Shown here in pieces: positions 13,501 to 22,414 of a DNA stretch of 52,762 nucleotides. Origin of the DNA: Clostridia bacterium (GTDB lineage Bacteria > Bacillota > Clostridia > Christensenellales > Borkfalkiaceae). Every line of letters starts with the position of its first letter. Position 1 is the stretch's first letter. The notes under the pieces are model-generated. The model had not been told where the DNA came from. It searched no databases and saw only the letters and a program-made list of their open reading frames with translations. The stretch lies in assembly GCA_017505465.1 (NCBI GenBank), contig JAFVPE010000012.1, positions 1 to 52,762 of the forward strand, in the 5' to 3' direction. Made by a program: the position numbers and the translations under genes.

Positions 13501-14913
13501 ATGAAAAAAACAAAAATTATTTGTACACTTGGCCCCGCAAGTTCAAACAAAGAAACGTTCGCTAAAATGGCGGATGCGGGAATGGACGTCGTCCGCTTAA
13601 ATTTTTCTCACGGCACGCACGAAGATTTCGCAAAGAAAATTGCAATGATTAAGGAAGTTCGTAATGAAAAACAACTCCCCTTGCCTATTCTTTTAGACAC
13701 GAAAGGTCCTGAATTCCGCATTAAAGCTTTTAAAGAAGGGAAAATTACGCTTGAAGAAGGTGATCCTTTCACCTTTACCACAGAAGATATTGAAGGTGAT
13801 CAAACACGTGTAAGCGTTTCGTATGAGCACATCTGCGAAGATCTTATACCCGATGATAAAATTCTTTTGAACAATGGTATGATTGTTTTCCGTGTTACGG
13901 AAGTAAAAGCGCCCAACGTACACTGCGTCGTTGAAATTGGCGGCGAGCTTTCTAGCCGCAAATCTATGTTCTTCCCCGATAAAGAATTGCACCTTGATTT
14001 CCTTTCCGAGCAAGATAAAGCCGATCTTCTTTTCGGTATCGAGCAAGACGTAGACTTTGTTGCGCTTTCTTTCGTTTCCAAGGCGCAAGACGTTATTGAC
14101 GCTAAGGAATTCCTTAAAGCGCACGGCGGCAAGCATATCGACGTCATCGCAAAAATTGAAAACCGCGCCGGTGTGAACAATTTGCTTGATATTATGAAGG
14201 TTTCGGACGGCATTATGGTTGCTCGTGGCGACCTTGGCGTGGAGATTCCCTACGTTGAACTTCCAAACGTTCAAAAACATATTATTACGCAATGCCGTAT
14301 CCACGGTAAACGTGTTATTACCGCTACGGAAATGTTGGAATCTATGATCCACAACGCTCGTCCGACGAGAGCGGAAATTTCCGACGTTGCGAACGCCGTT
14401 TACGACGGTACTTCCGCCGTTATGCTCTCGGGTGAAACGGCTGCGGGCGAATATCCCGTAAAATCGGTTGCCGCTATGGCAAAAATTGTAGAACACGCGG
14501 AAACACATACGGAATATATCCAAAACATCGACCTTGACAGCTTTGAAATTGAAACGACGGCAGAAGCGCTTTCCCACTCCGCTGCTTTGCTCGCAAAAGA
14601 TTTGCACGCAAGCGCAATCGTCGTTTGTACGCGTACAGGCGGAACGGCACGTAAAGTATCGAGATTCCGTCCAAACATCAATATTATCGGTATTACGACG
14701 GATATTCACGCTTACCGTCAACTTGCTTTGAGCTGGGGTGTTTTGCCTGCTATGGCGGAAGAATACACGTCGGTTGATATTCTCTTCTATTTCGCCAAGC
14801 TAATTGCGAAAAAGAGCGGTTTGGTAAAGAAAGGCGACACGACTGTTATCACGGGTGGTACGCCGAACGGCAAGAGCGGCAATTCTAACCTTATTAACGT
14901 TGAAACGATTTAA
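13501..14913 (+). CDS. pyk: Pyruvate kinase
   Basis: Start at ATG 13501, after AGGAG, gives 470 residues beginning MKKTKIICTLGPASSNKETF. An in-frame ATG at 13429 would begin right at the promoter and is not used. Visible motifs: GMDVVRLNFSHG, LDTKGPEFR, the KIENRAGVNN segment with the catalytic Lys, MVARGDLGVEIP (Mg and substrate), and TATEMLESMI. The C-terminal domain has ASAIVVCTRTGGTARKVSRFRPN and ends SNLINVETI. It makes pyruvate and ATP from phosphoenolpyruvate and ADP, the last step of glycolysis. The extra C-terminal PEP-utiliser domain of some Bacilli is absent. Monocistronic, with promoter and terminator. Confidence 0.97.
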   Translation: MKKTKIICTLGPASSNKETFAKMADAGMDVVRLNFSHGTHEDFAKKIAMIKEVRNEKQLPLPILLDTKGPEFRIKAFKEGKITLEEGDPFTFTTEDIEGDQTRVSVSYEHICEDLIPDDKILLNNGMIVFRVTEVKAPNVHCVVEIGGELSSRKSMFFPDKELHLDFLSEQDKADLLFGIEQDVDFVALSFVSKAQDVIDAKEFLKAHGGKHIDVIAKIENRAGVNNLLDIMKVSDGIMVARGDLGVEIPYVELPNVQKHIITQCRIHGKRVITATEMLESMIHNARPTRAEISDVANAVYDGTSAVMLSGETAAGEYPVKSVAAMAKIVEHAETHTEYIQNIDLDSFEIETTAEALSHSAALLAKDLHASAIVVCTRTGGTARKVSRFRPNINIIGITTDIHAYRQLALSWGVLPAMAEEYTSVDILFYFAKLIAKKSGLVKKGDTTVITGGTPNGKSGNSNLINVETI

Positions 14914-14920
14914 ATAAACT

Positions 14921-14950
14921 TACCCCGAAAGCGATTTGCTTTCGGGGTTT
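14921..14950 (+). terminator. Terminator of pyk
   Basis: ACCCCGAAAGC and GCTTTCGGGGT form an 11-bp stem, loop GATTT, followed by TTTTC. Confidence 0.92.
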
Positions 14951-14963
14951 TTCTAAATACTAT

Positions 14964-14993
14964 TAAAAAACCCACCGCAAGGTGGGTTTCTTT
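14964..14993 (-). terminator. Terminator at the end of the opp operon (bidirectional shape)
   Basis: AAACCCACC-GCAA-GGTGGGTTT flanked by A and T runs on both sides. On the minus strand it follows the stop of the small membrane protein directly. Confidence 0.85.
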
Positions 14994-14994
14994 T

Positions 14995-15306
14995 TTAATA
15001 AAGCCAAACGTAACCAATCAAGAACATAAGAAGCGCAACAAGCAAAATACACCCTAACAATGGTAATATTGCGCGATATGCACCGCCTACCATTGCCCAA
15101 TATTCTTTTTTGGAAACGCGTTCGCCTCTGTTTTTCGACTTGTTCTTACTACGGTGCGGATCATAACCTCGAATGCCTTCAACGTTCATATCTGCAATCG
15201 TCGTTTCCATATCAAGCTCCGCCTCTTCGCGGCGTTTGCGTTCGCGTTTCTCTTCCTTTTTACGCTGTTTTTCTAGCTTTTTTTGTTGCTTTTCTTGCTC
15301 TGTCAT
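14995..15306 (-). CDS. Small charged protein with one C-terminal membrane helix
   Basis: Start at ATG 15306 (GGAG, 5 nt spacing) gives 103 residues. Residues ~1-35 are a dense Lys/Glu/Arg/Gln helix (EKQQKKLEKQRKKEEKRERK), then a polar middle, and a single hydrophobic segment near the end (AILPLLGCILLVALLMFLIGYVWLY). Probably a cytoplasmic tail anchored in the membrane. It starts 39 bp after oppF and ends at the operon terminator, so it is likely the last gene of the opp transcript. No domain recognised. The role is unknown. Confidence 0.75.
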   Translation of the reverse strand: MTEQEKQQKKLEKQRKKEEKRERKRREEAELDMETTIADMNVEGIRGYDPHRSKNKSKNRGERVSKKEYWAMVGGAYRAILPLLGCILLVALLMFLIGYVWLY

Positions 15307-15345
15307 AGTTACTCCAAGCGCAAGCTTTAACAAGCTACTCTTTTC

Positions 15346-16425
15346 TTATTTCGAGGATTCCGTTCCCTGCATAACAACCTGTGCTTCATATGCAGCAAGC
15401 TCTTCTTCCGTATCATAAAGATGACAAGCACAGAAATGTCCTTTTTCAACCTCTTTATAGGCAGGTGGCACGTGTTTACAAACTTCCATACATCTATCGC
15501 AACGAGTATGAAATTTACAACCCTTAGGCGGATTTACGGGCGAAGGAATATCGCCTTTCAAAATCACACGATTCATCTTCACGTGAGGATTGGGCACGGG
15601 AACCGCCGAGAACAATGCCTTCGTATACGGATGATAGGTATTCTCAAATATCTGCGCTTTCGAGCCGTATTCTACCATACTCCCCAAGTACATAACCCCG
15701 ACTTCATCGGAAATATGCTTAACAACGGATAAGTCGTGCGAAATGAACACGTACGTCAAGCCAAGCTTTTGTTGAAGTTCCTTCAACATATTGATGATTT
15801 GTGCTTGAATAGAAACGTCAAGAGCCGAAACGGGTTCGTCACAAATAACAAGTTCAGGATTTACTGCAAGCGCACGCGCGATACATATACGCTGACGCTG
15901 ACCACCCGAGAATTCGTGGGGATAACGCTCAAAGTAATGAGGTTGCAAGCCGCACATCGTCATAATATTCAAAACGTAATCACGATAGTTTTCTTTGCTT
16001 ACCAAACCGTGTTGACGTGCTGCTTCACCAATAATTTCACCAACTGTCATACGAGGCGAAAGACTTGCGTAGGGATCTTGGAAAATCATCTGCATTTGCG
16101 GACGAAGTTTATCAAACTCACTATCCGAAATATGCGATACTTCGCGTCCCTTAAACCAAACCTCACCGCCCGTTACGTCATAAAGGCGTAAAATCGTGCG
16201 CCCCATGGTGGTTTTACCGCAACCAGATTCGCCTACGATACCAAGCGTTTTGCCCTTTTTAAGGCTAAAAGAAACGTTGTCTACGGCTTTTAACCATTTG
16301 GTCGGCTTACCAAAAAAGTTCGTACCGACAACAAAGTGCTTTTTTAAGTGACGAACGTCCAACAAAACGTCTTCGTCGGGGGCATTCGACATATTAGGAA
16401 GCATTTCAAGTTCGATATTACTCAT
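15346..16425 (-). CDS. oppF: Oligopeptide ABC transporter ATPase OppF
   Basis: The 359-residue ABC ATPase has Walker A GESGCGKTTMG, Q-loop MIFQDPYASLSPRM, signature LSGGQ-type FSGGQRQRICIARAL, Walker B LVICDEPVSALD and the H-loop ISHDLSVV. The C-terminal oligopeptide extension contains the Cys cluster CKFHTRCDRCMEVC and PP motif. Works as a heterodimer with OppD under the OppBC channel. Its start overlaps the end of oppD by 8 bp. Typical length and sequence. Confidence 0.95.
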   Translation of the reverse strand: MSNIELEMLPNMSNAPDEDVLLDVRHLKKHFVVGTNFFGKPTKWLKAVDNVSFSLKKGKTLGIVGESGCGKTTMGRTILRLYDVTGGEVWFKGREVSHISDSEFDKLRPQMQMIFQDPYASLSPRMTVGEIIGEAARQHGLVSKENYRDYVLNIMTMCGLQPHYFERYPHEFSGGQRQRICIARALAVNPELVICDEPVSALDVSIQAQIINMLKELQQKLGLTYVFISHDLSVVKHISDEVGVMYLGSMVEYGSKAQIFENTYHPYTKALFSAVPVPNPHVKMNRVILKGDIPSPVNPPKGCKFHTRCDRCMEVCKHVPPAYKEVEKGHFCACHLYDTEEELAAYEAQVVMQGTESSK

Positions 16426-17710
16426 GCTTTTTACCCCCTTCTTTATAAAGATAGCAAGCTACGCTATGCGTATCCGTAACCTTGATAAGGTGCGGATACT
16501 CGCCTGCGCATTCCTTGCAACACATTTCACATCTATCACGGAAATAACAATAGTTGGGCATATCTACGGGATTGGGGACAAAACCAGGGATACAGTAAAG
16601 CGAATCCACTTCCCCGTCAACCGTAGGCTTACTCTTCTGCAAGCCAATCGTGTAAGGATGCATAGGATGATCGAAAATATCTTCCGCCGTACCCATTTCA
16701 ATAACCTTGCCTGCATACATTACAACAACGAAATCCGCCATTTCAGCAACAACGCCAAGGTCGTGCGTGATAAGCATAATCGAGCCGCTAATCTTGTCCT
16801 TGATTTCACGAAGCAAGTCCAAAATTTGCGCTTGAATGGTAACGTCGAGCGCCGTCGTCGGTTCGTCGGCAATAATCAAACGAGGATTGCAAAGAAGTGC
16901 CATTGCAATCATAACACGTTGACGCATACCGCCCGAAAGCTCGTGCGGATACTTTTTATATACGCCGTCAGGGTCAGCAATGCCAACCAATTTCAGCATC
17001 TCAATGCTGCGTGCTTTTGCGCCTGCCTTCGTGATACCGTCGATGTGCAAGAATGCAACTTCGTCCAATTGGTTTCCAATACGGAAAACGGGATTCAACG
17101 ACGTCATCGGTTCTTGGAAAATCATAGCGATTTCACGGCCACGAATGGTACGCATCGTATCCATAGGCATCTTTGCGATGTCATAGACCTTCTCTTCCAT
17201 TTCATACATATAGCCGCCGAGCTCGTTCTTTTTACGAATAGGATTGCCCTTTGCGTCTTTTACAAGAACAATCTCGCCATTTACTTCTTCCGTTTCATAT
17301 ACGGGAATTTTCTTCCCGAACTTGTCACGACGGAACGCATTGGAACGAAAACGAATTTCACCAGCGGAAATTTGCCCCGTAGGTCCTTGTACAAGGCGCA
17401 TCAACGAAAGCGACGTAACGCTTTTGCCGCAGCCCGATTCCCCTACGACGCCAACCGTCGCACCTTCGGGAATAGAGAACGTAACCCCGTTTACTGCTTT
17501 TACAACACCTGCATCCGTATAGAAATAGGTGTGAAGATCGTCAAATTCAAGTATGTTTTTCGGATCTTTCATTTGCGTAGTATATTCCCATTCGGGCTTC
17601 TTACGCTTCTTTTCCTTTTCGAATGCTTTTGTAATTTTAAGATTTTCTTTCGCTATTCTTCTCGACTCTTGGGCGGAAATATAGCGAGAATTTTTCTTTC
17701 CTTCTGCCAT
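16418..17710 (-). CDS. oppD: Oligopeptide ABC transporter ATPase OppD with insertions
   Basis: At 430 residues it is longer than usual (~330-350). Two additions explain this: a basic N-terminal extension of ~50 residues, and ~55 extra charged residues between Walker A (GESGCGKSVTSLSLMR) and the Q-loop (MIFQEPMTSLNPVF), around residues 120-185. Signature LSGGMRQRVMIAMAL, Walker B LIIADEPTTALD and LITHDLGVVAEMA are intact, and the C-terminal CYFRDRCEMCCKEC cluster is present. Functions with OppF. It follows oppC by 5 bp. Activity should be normal; the insertion may touch neighbouring subunits. Confidence 0.94.
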   Translation of the reverse strand: MAEGKKNSRYISAQESRRIAKENLKITKAFEKEKKRKKPEWEYTTQMKDPKNILEFDDLHTYFYTDAGVVKAVNGVTFSIPEGATVGVVGESGCGKSVTSLSLMRLVQGPTGQISAGEIRFRSNAFRRDKFGKKIPVYETEEVNGEIVLVKDAKGNPIRKKNELGGYMYEMEEKVYDIAKMPMDTMRTIRGREIAMIFQEPMTSLNPVFRIGNQLDEVAFLHIDGITKAGAKARSIEMLKLVGIADPDGVYKKYPHELSGGMRQRVMIAMALLCNPRLIIADEPTTALDVTIQAQILDLLREIKDKISGSIMLITHDLGVVAEMADFVVVMYAGKVIEMGTAEDIFDHPMHPYTIGLQKSKPTVDGEVDSLYCIPGFVPNPVDMPNYCYFRDRCEMCCKECAGEYPHLIKVTDTHSVACYLYKEGGKKHE

Positions 17711-17715
17711 CTTTC

Positions 17716-18810
17716 TTACCTCTTCATCTTCGGGTCAAACGCGTCGCGGAGACCGTCGCCAACAAAGTTGAACGCCAAAATTGCAAGCGTAATACAGATT
17801 CCGGGCGGAATCCAGAAATTAGGATAGTTTTCAAGATACAACATTTGCGACGCCGAGCTAATCATAGCACCCCACGTAGGCGTACCGAGAGGCGCACCCA
17901 AATTAAGGAAGCCAAGCGTTGCTTCCGTCAAAATGATACTACCTAACCCCATCGTCATCGAAACGATAAGCTGCGGCAATACGTTGGGAAGCAAATGCTT
18001 GAAGATTTTACGGCTCGTAGAAAGCCCGGACGCTTTTGCGGCAAGCATAAATTCTTGCTCACGCAAGGACAAAATTTGCCCACGAACAAGTCTTGCAATA
18101 CCCGTCCAACCAAGCAACGTCAACACAATCATTAAGAAATACAGTCGCTCAATACCTTCTACGCCAAAACCCGTCAGCATCGCCGAAAGGATTAACATAA
18201 TAGGAATAGATGGAATACAACTTAAAATATCAACGATACGCATGACTAGGTTATCCACCCAACCGCCAAAATGTCCGGCTAGGCCGCCTAGAACAACACC
18301 TATAATCGTTTCTAATATAATAACGACGAAACCAATCGTAAGGGAAATTCTACCGCCCAACATCAAGTTGGTAAACAGGTCGTAACCACCGTCGTCCGTA
18401 CCAAGCCAATGATCCATACTAGGATCGGCAAGGGAATTCCAAGGCGACTGCGTAACTGTAATATCGTATGCGGAATAGGTTTCCCCGTCGATAACGTAGT
18501 CGATTCTCGTAACTGTAACCTTGTCTTTCCCGGGCGCAATATCCTTTACTTTCTCGCCGGCATCCGACCAAGGCGAGAACAAAGGTCCTATAAATGAAAA
18601 CAAGAAAAGAATAACAAGGGTAACTAATCCGACGACCGAAAGCTTTGAGCGGAAAAATCTCTTTGCTACCAACATACCGGGCGAAAGCACACGCACACGG
18701 TCCGTCAAATTCTCACCGTGCAAATCCTCTTTCGTCGTTTTTTCCGTTTCCACCACCGCGTCAACTTTTTCTTCGGACAATTCTTCGATATATTCGTTTT
18801 TATCTTCCAT
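17716..18810 (-). CDS. oppC: Oligopeptide ABC transporter permease OppC
   Basis: The 364-residue permease has an acidic cytosolic N-terminus of ~45 residues and a first membrane helix (VVGLVTLVILFLFSFIGPLF). An extracytoplasmic loop of ~60 residues (about 85-130) contains a YVIDGETYSAYDITV stretch longer than in classical OppC. Five further helices follow, with the EAA-type loop EFMLAAKASGLSTSRKIFKH. DHWLGTDDGGYDLF is the usual OppC segment after the loop. Forms the channel with OppB. Twelve bp gap from oppB. Confidence 0.93.
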   Translation of the reverse strand: MEDKNEYIEELSEEKVDAVVETEKTTKEDLHGENLTDRVRVLSPGMLVAKRFFRSKLSVVGLVTLVILFLFSFIGPLFSPWSDAGEKVKDIAPGKDKVTVTRIDYVIDGETYSAYDITVTQSPWNSLADPSMDHWLGTDDGGYDLFTNLMLGGRISLTIGFVVIILETIIGVVLGGLAGHFGGWVDNLVMRIVDILSCIPSIPIMLILSAMLTGFGVEGIERLYFLMIVLTLLGWTGIARLVRGQILSLREQEFMLAAKASGLSTSRKIFKHLLPNVLPQLIVSMTMGLGSIILTEATLGFLNLGAPLGTPTWGAMISSASQMLYLENYPNFWIPPGICITLAILAFNFVGDGLRDAFDPKMKR

Positions 18811-18821
18811 AATCGTCCTCC

Positions 18822-19802
18822 TTATGCAAGTTTAACGCGAGGGTCAACAATCGCGTACATAATATCTGTAATGAGAATACCGATAACCGTAAGGAACGCA
18901 ATAAACATATTGTATCCCATAATGAACGGAATATCACCTGCTAACATCGCTTGGTATGCCGTATTACCGATACCGGGAATATCGAATACCGTTTCCGTAA
19001 TCATCGCGCCGCCAAACAAGGACGGAAGCGTCCCTGCAAGAAGAGTAACGAGCGGAATCAAGGTATTTCTAAATACGTGCTTATAGACGACAGAGTGCTC
19101 GGATAAACCCTTCGCTCTCGCCGTACGTATGTAATCGGCATTCAGCACTTCCAAGGTGTTGGTACGAGTGTAACGCATCCATGCACCGATATTGAGCACA
19201 ACAAGTACTACCATGGGTAGAATAAGATGCTTTACCGTATCCAAGAACCACATAAATCGACTATCCCCCGGGCCAGGATCGGCAGGCAAGCCGCCTACGG
19301 GCAACCAACCGAGATCCAAGGCAAAGAATTTAATAACGATACTGCCGAGGAAGAAGGTCGGGAAGGATATACCAATCATAGTAAGCACGGTAGCGATATA
19401 GTCCAACTTCCCGTACTGATTGCACGCACACTTGATACCGAGCGGAATGGCGATAACAAGTTCGAGAATAAGCGCAATAAAGGAAAGCGTAAAGGATACG
19501 CCCATATTCTCGAAAATAACGTCTTCGACGGGACGGCTATATTTGAAGGAAACGCCCAAGTCCCCGCTCAAGAATTTCGAGAGCCAAGACCAATAGCCTT
19601 CCATCATCGTGCCGTCCATGCCGTAGTACGATCTTAAATTCGCTAAAAGCTCTTCATAATTCCCCGTGCTCCCTGCCATTGCGATTGCCTGTTGTTCAAG
19701 GTAATCGGCGGGCATATTCCAAACCAGCATATACAAGATCAGCGAAACGCCGAACAGTATCAGCAGGGAAAGGAGAATTCGTTTTATACAGTATTTTACC
19801 AT
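18822..19802 (-). CDS. oppB: Oligopeptide ABC transporter permease OppB
   Basis: The 326-residue protein opens MVKYCIKRILLSLLILFGVS, the standard OppB signal-anchor helix. It has a FLSGDLGVSF segment, six predicted membrane helices and the EAA loop YIRTARAKGLSEHSVVYKHVFRNTLIP. It ends IVDPRVKLA. Forms the pore with OppC. It begins 62 bp after oppA in the same orientation. Confidence 0.95.
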   Translation of the reverse strand: MVKYCIKRILLSLLILFGVSLILYMLVWNMPADYLEQQAIAMAGSTGNYEELLANLRSYYGMDGTMMEGYWSWLSKFLSGDLGVSFKYSRPVEDVIFENMGVSFTLSFIALILELVIAIPLGIKCACNQYGKLDYIATVLTMIGISFPTFFLGSIVIKFFALDLGWLPVGGLPADPGPGDSRFMWFLDTVKHLILPMVVLVVLNIGAWMRYTRTNTLEVLNADYIRTARAKGLSEHSVVYKHVFRNTLIPLVTLLAGTLPSLFGGAMITETVFDIPGIGNTAYQAMLAGDIPFIMGYNMFIAFLTVIGILITDIMYAIVDPRVKLA

Positions 19803-19864
19803 CTGTCTTTCTTCACTTTTCGTTTATTTTTTGAAAAAGAGTTACAAAGTTACAATAATAAGGA

Positions 19865-22384
19865 TTAGTTGTAGTTAACTTCCCAAATTCTATCGATAAC
19901 GCCTTCGTTTGCGGAAGCGTTTTGATTAACCGTCGTAAGGTCGATAACGTTCTTGTTGAATGCAACAAGGTCGTTTCTTTGATACGTAGGAAGTTCTACG
20001 GCAAGATCCATAACCTTATCGAGAGCTTGTGAGTAGATTTCCTTTCTCTTGGATTGTTCGAGCGTTTCACGTCCTTGATCAATCAAATCACTCAATTCGT
20101 TGATAATTTCAAGTTCTCTTTCGTATTTACCCGTAAGATCTTTAAGAATTACGTCATAGCCCCAGTTCTTAACGCTCGTTGCGTTACTATCTTTATGGTA
20201 AACCTGATACATATCGGGGTCAACCGTGGAAGACCATGCAGCCGCCCAAACAGCAAGTTCACCGCTTGCGAGCTTACGAAGCGCCGATACGTCCGTACCA
20301 ACGGTGATATCGAAGCCGCATTCGTTCAATCTCTTCGCTGCGTCTTGGAACATTTCAAATGCAGGGTGGTCCGTCGTTTCGCCTGCAATCGTAAACTTAT
20401 ATTTTAACGGCTTGCCGTTGATATAAAGCTTACCATCCGAACCTTGCGATGCGCCCTCTACTTCCAATACCTTATCAATAATGGGTTGATTGTCTACTTG
20501 ATATGCAATCTTCGAGTATTCCGTTGCGCCCGTGGGATATGCCCAGCTCGTCGTGGACATAGGTCTCCAAATGGTATCTGCAAGACCGGGATAATAGTTG
20601 CGAATAATGGACTGCGTATCCATCGCCATCATGATTGCCTGACGAACTTCAAGCTGTTCAACGTGTTTAGGATTGATACCAACGTAACCATAACCGTTCG
20701 TCTTGTAGGAAATGCTCGTCAAATGAGAAATTTGACTTACTTCATTCGAGTTTGCCTGCGAAGCGTTGGGTTCACCGTAGTCGATGTCACCCGATTCAAG
20801 TTGTTGGATAATTCTATCCGAGCTAACAACCTTATAACGAAGTTTTCTAATCTTTGCGTTATGGAGCCCTTCGCCTACCGTTTCGAAATAATCGTTACGT
20901 ACGAAATATACCCAGTTGTTGTTATAGAACGAACCGAAGTTAACGTCCTTTTCGTTTGCGCTGCTTGCTTTATAAACGCCTGCGCCAACGGGCAACCCGT
21001 TCTTATTGGTTGCCTTCAATACGTTATCGAAGAAGTCCTTATCCCCCATCTTTACGCCGAAATCCGTCGATTTGATGGTTTCTTCGTTGGAGTAATAATG
21101 CATAGGAGCAACGCCGAAGGAGAAGTTCCAAATTGCTTTGGGGTCAACCTTGTTGATCTTAATCTTCAATACGTCGTGCTTTTCGCCGAGGTCAACGCCG
21201 TCGAACGAGCTCGTTTGATAGGTCGTGATACCGGAAATGGTGGGAACGTCCAATTTACCGTCCGCCTTGATGTCTGCATAGTGCTTGGACTTTTCGTCGT
21301 TTGCGAAATCTTCAATCGCATTCGTACCCGTCATCCAATAGTACATAACTTGAACGAATTTCGTTTTAAGAGAGGTGTATTCACCGTAAACAAGGTCGAT
21401 ACATTCTTCTTTAATCAACGCATTTCTTGCGTCCGCATCGCTCACTTCCGCATTACCGGGAAGTGCTTTATACGCCGCAATTTTTTCCGCCGTCGTTGCG
21501 CCCTCGATAACTTCGGGATAATCCTTGAAATCGGTAACGTATCTGCCGTTTTCGTCCTTTACTGCACCGTCGGCATTCGTTTCAATAGAAACAAGACCTT
21601 CGTTGAAAAGGAATACTTGCCAATCTTCAGTGAAGCTATATTTTTCTTCATAAGATTCCAACTGACCAACGTTGTTCGTCCAGTCGCTTTCAACTTCTTC
21701 TTTGAAAAGCTTTTGTGCCGTAGCGTAGTCTTTCTTGATTTGTTCGGTTTCCGTAACTTCGTCTTTGGTATCTTTAAGCCATGCTACAAGCGCATCGTAT
21801 CTTGCTTGCGCCTTCGTGTAGAAGCTCGCTTGAATGTCGCCTTCCGTTGCGCCTTCCATATCGGGATCTTGCGCACGGTACGCCTTCAAGCCAACGATAT
21901 CCGTCGAGTAAATCGTAGCAGAACCCATATACACAGGATCGAGATAAACGTACAAGTTAAAGAGTACGTCTTTAATCGTCAAAGGTTCTCCATCACTGAA
22001 TTTGATACCGTTTTTAATAACAAATTCATAATCGGTGTAAAGCGCCTTGCTCGCATCCGTCGTTACCGTACCTGCATCGTCTGCAAGATAGGTAACCTTG
22101 TAATCAAGAGCAACCGTAGCTTCATTTTCACCGCATACGGGATTGCCGTCTTTGTCTACGCTCAACATACCGATCTGCGTCATAGAGATCATTTCGGTAT
22201 CCGTTGCGGACGTTGCGAAGAACGGGTTAAAGTTACCGTCCAAAGCTTCCGTCGCCAATACAAAGGGGCGTTCTTCCGGGTCATAAGCCTGTTTCTTTTT
22301 CCCACCTTTTTCACACGCTACCATCGACGATAAGGTAAGAACACTCATCAGCAAGCACGTAAATCTTTTTACTGACTTATTCAT
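19865..22384 (-). CDS. oppA: Oligopeptide-binding lipoprotein OppA, unusually large
   Basis: The 839-residue precursor has an N-terminal signal (VKRFTCLLMSVLTLSSMVAC) with a lipobox-like MVAC ending at Cys24, so it is a lipidated surface solute-binding protein (SBP family 5). Conserved parts are FKNGIKFSDGEPLTIKDVLF-like sequence (~130-150) and LESGDIDYGEP, VGINPKHVEQLEVRQAIMMAMD, GASQGSDGKLYINGKPLKYKF and WSSTVDPDMYQVYH. Usual length is ~540-600. Roughly 230 extra residues (about 185-410) form a Glu/Lys-rich, partly helical insertion between the two halves of lobe I. It supplies peptides to OppBCDF. GGAGG site; 30 bp after the upstream lipoprotein. Confidence 0.93.
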   Translation of the reverse strand: MNKSVKRFTCLLMSVLTLSSMVACEKGGKKKQAYDPEERPFVLATEALDGNFNPFFATSATDTEMISMTQIGMLSVDKDGNPVCGENEATVALDYKVTYLADDAGTVTTDASKALYTDYEFVIKNGIKFSDGEPLTIKDVLFNLYVYLDPVYMGSATIYSTDIVGLKAYRAQDPDMEGATEGDIQASFYTKAQARYDALVAWLKDTKDEVTETEQIKKDYATAQKLFKEEVESDWTNNVGQLESYEEKYSFTEDWQVFLFNEGLVSIETNADGAVKDENGRYVTDFKDYPEVIEGATTAEKIAAYKALPGNAEVSDADARNALIKEECIDLVYGEYTSLKTKFVQVMYYWMTGTNAIEDFANDEKSKHYADIKADGKLDVPTISGITTYQTSSFDGVDLGEKHDVLKIKINKVDPKAIWNFSFGVAPMHYYSNEETIKSTDFGVKMGDKDFFDNVLKATNKNGLPVGAGVYKASSANEKDVNFGSFYNNNWVYFVRNDYFETVGEGLHNAKIRKLRYKVVSSDRIIQQLESGDIDYGEPNASQANSNEVSQISHLTSISYKTNGYGYVGINPKHVEQLEVRQAIMMAMDTQSIIRNYYPGLADTIWRPMSTTSWAYPTGATEYSKIAYQVDNQPIIDKVLEVEGASQGSDGKLYINGKPLKYKFTIAGETTDHPAFEMFQDAAKRLNECGFDITVGTDVSALRKLASGELAVWAAAWSSTVDPDMYQVYHKDSNATSVKNWGYDVILKDLTGKYERELEIINELSDLIDQGRETLEQSKRKEIYSQALDKVMDLAVELPTYQRNDLVAFNKNVIDLTTVNQNASANEGVIDRIWEVNYN

Positions 22385-22414
22385 AATTTATATCCTCCGT
22401 TTCTTTTTTCCTAA

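Noticed and set aside
15550..15580. Further parS candidates at CACGTG positions (near 15575, 25083, 26066)
   Set aside because: Flanking bases depart from the palindrome on at least one side; none contains TTTCACGTGAAA.
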